Below are positions 63,997 through 64,000 of a stretch of 64,000 nt of DNA, piece after piece; the first letter of the stretch is position 1; the number at the start of each line of letters is the position of its first letter. The stretch spans positions 97,472 to 161,471 of the forward strand of contig NZ_UUPU01000020.1 in assembly GCF_900591205.1 (NCBI RefSeq). The letters run 5' to 3'. This DNA is from Pseudomonas viridiflava. GTDB lineage: Bacteria; Pseudomonadota; Gammaproteobacteria; Pseudomonadales; Pseudomonadaceae. The notes below the pieces were generated by a model. It saw only the letters and a program-made list of their open reading frames with translations, had not been told where the DNA came from and did not search any database. The position numbers and the translations under genes were made by a program.

Positions 63997-64000
63997 TAGA

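Overview
The window looks like chromosomal DNA of a fluorescent pseudomonad, most likely the Pseudomonas fluorescens group. The evidence is high GC with Pseudomonas-type codon use, many intergenic REP-type palindromes (the GGGAGCTGGCTTGCCTGCGATG and GGCGAGCGGGCTTGCCCGC kinds), an OprD porin, an AttEFGH-like exporter, and a two-module lipopeptide synthetase flanked by a LuxR regulator and a NodT-type outer-membrane lipoprotein as in viscosin/massetolide producers. I see no rRNA, tRNA, CRISPR array, prophage or intact insertion sequence.

Layout. 1-7670: a carbohydrate/polyol catabolic locus with the C-terminal part of a LacI-type repressor, an SDR, an FGGY kinase, a zinc polyol dehydrogenase, a ribose-type ABC importer (permease, double ATPase, binding protein) and a 20-bp LacI-type operator. 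7912-9683: a membrane fatty acid hydroxylase/sterol desaturase-like protein translationally coupled to an SMP-30/gluconolactonase-like protein. 9743-12706: a secreted PPC-domain protein, then a possible pore-forming toxin/immunity pair. 12844-17016: attH-attFG-attE exporter. 17292-21329: an LPS-modification group (Ais-like heptose-phosphate phosphatase, 32-codon leader ORF, two ArnT/GT39-type glycosyltransferases). 21330-22662: an orphan half-size sugar ABC ATPase and an alpha/beta-hydrolase relic. 22669-31624: viscA-type NRPS (C-A-T-C-A-T; specificity codes read Leu and probably Glu/Gln), divergent LuxR regulator and NodT-family outer-membrane factor. 31736-35663: a flavin split-barrel protein, a frameshifted LysR gene, and an idonate/gluconate SDR plus zinc dehydrogenase. 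36061-37529: FetAB. 37660-39613: aldo/keto reductase and a membrane protein. 39655-49307: one long minus-strand block with a polar amino acid ABC importer, an SDR, PxpA, a biotin-less BCCP-like protein, PxpC, PxpB, AccC, a normal BCCP and a LysR regulator; the likely role is use of 5-oxoproline or a related lactam. 49877-54031: PLP aminotransferase, DHA2 MFS exporter, OprD porin. 54150-59621: small catalase, e(P4)-type lipoprotein phosphatase, and an SBP-permease-flavin monooxygenase operon without its own ATPase. 60094-63733: Lrp regulator, HAD hydrolase, GabT and a GhrA-like reductase.

How the parts fit. The lipopeptide region is the starter half of a split biosynthetic system: there is no thioesterase, so the chain must pass to further synthetases elsewhere (viscB/viscC in known strains). 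The Ais/ArnT-like group probably remodels LPS and shares a 21-bp upstream motif. Most other genes are nutrient uptake and catabolism typical of a soil or rhizosphere pseudomonad. The least explained items are the toxin/immunity-like pair (11328-12706), the BCCP-like protein without a biotinyl lysine inside the pxp operon, and a 99-bp three-way-junction palindrome present in two of three copies of a larger intergenic repeat.
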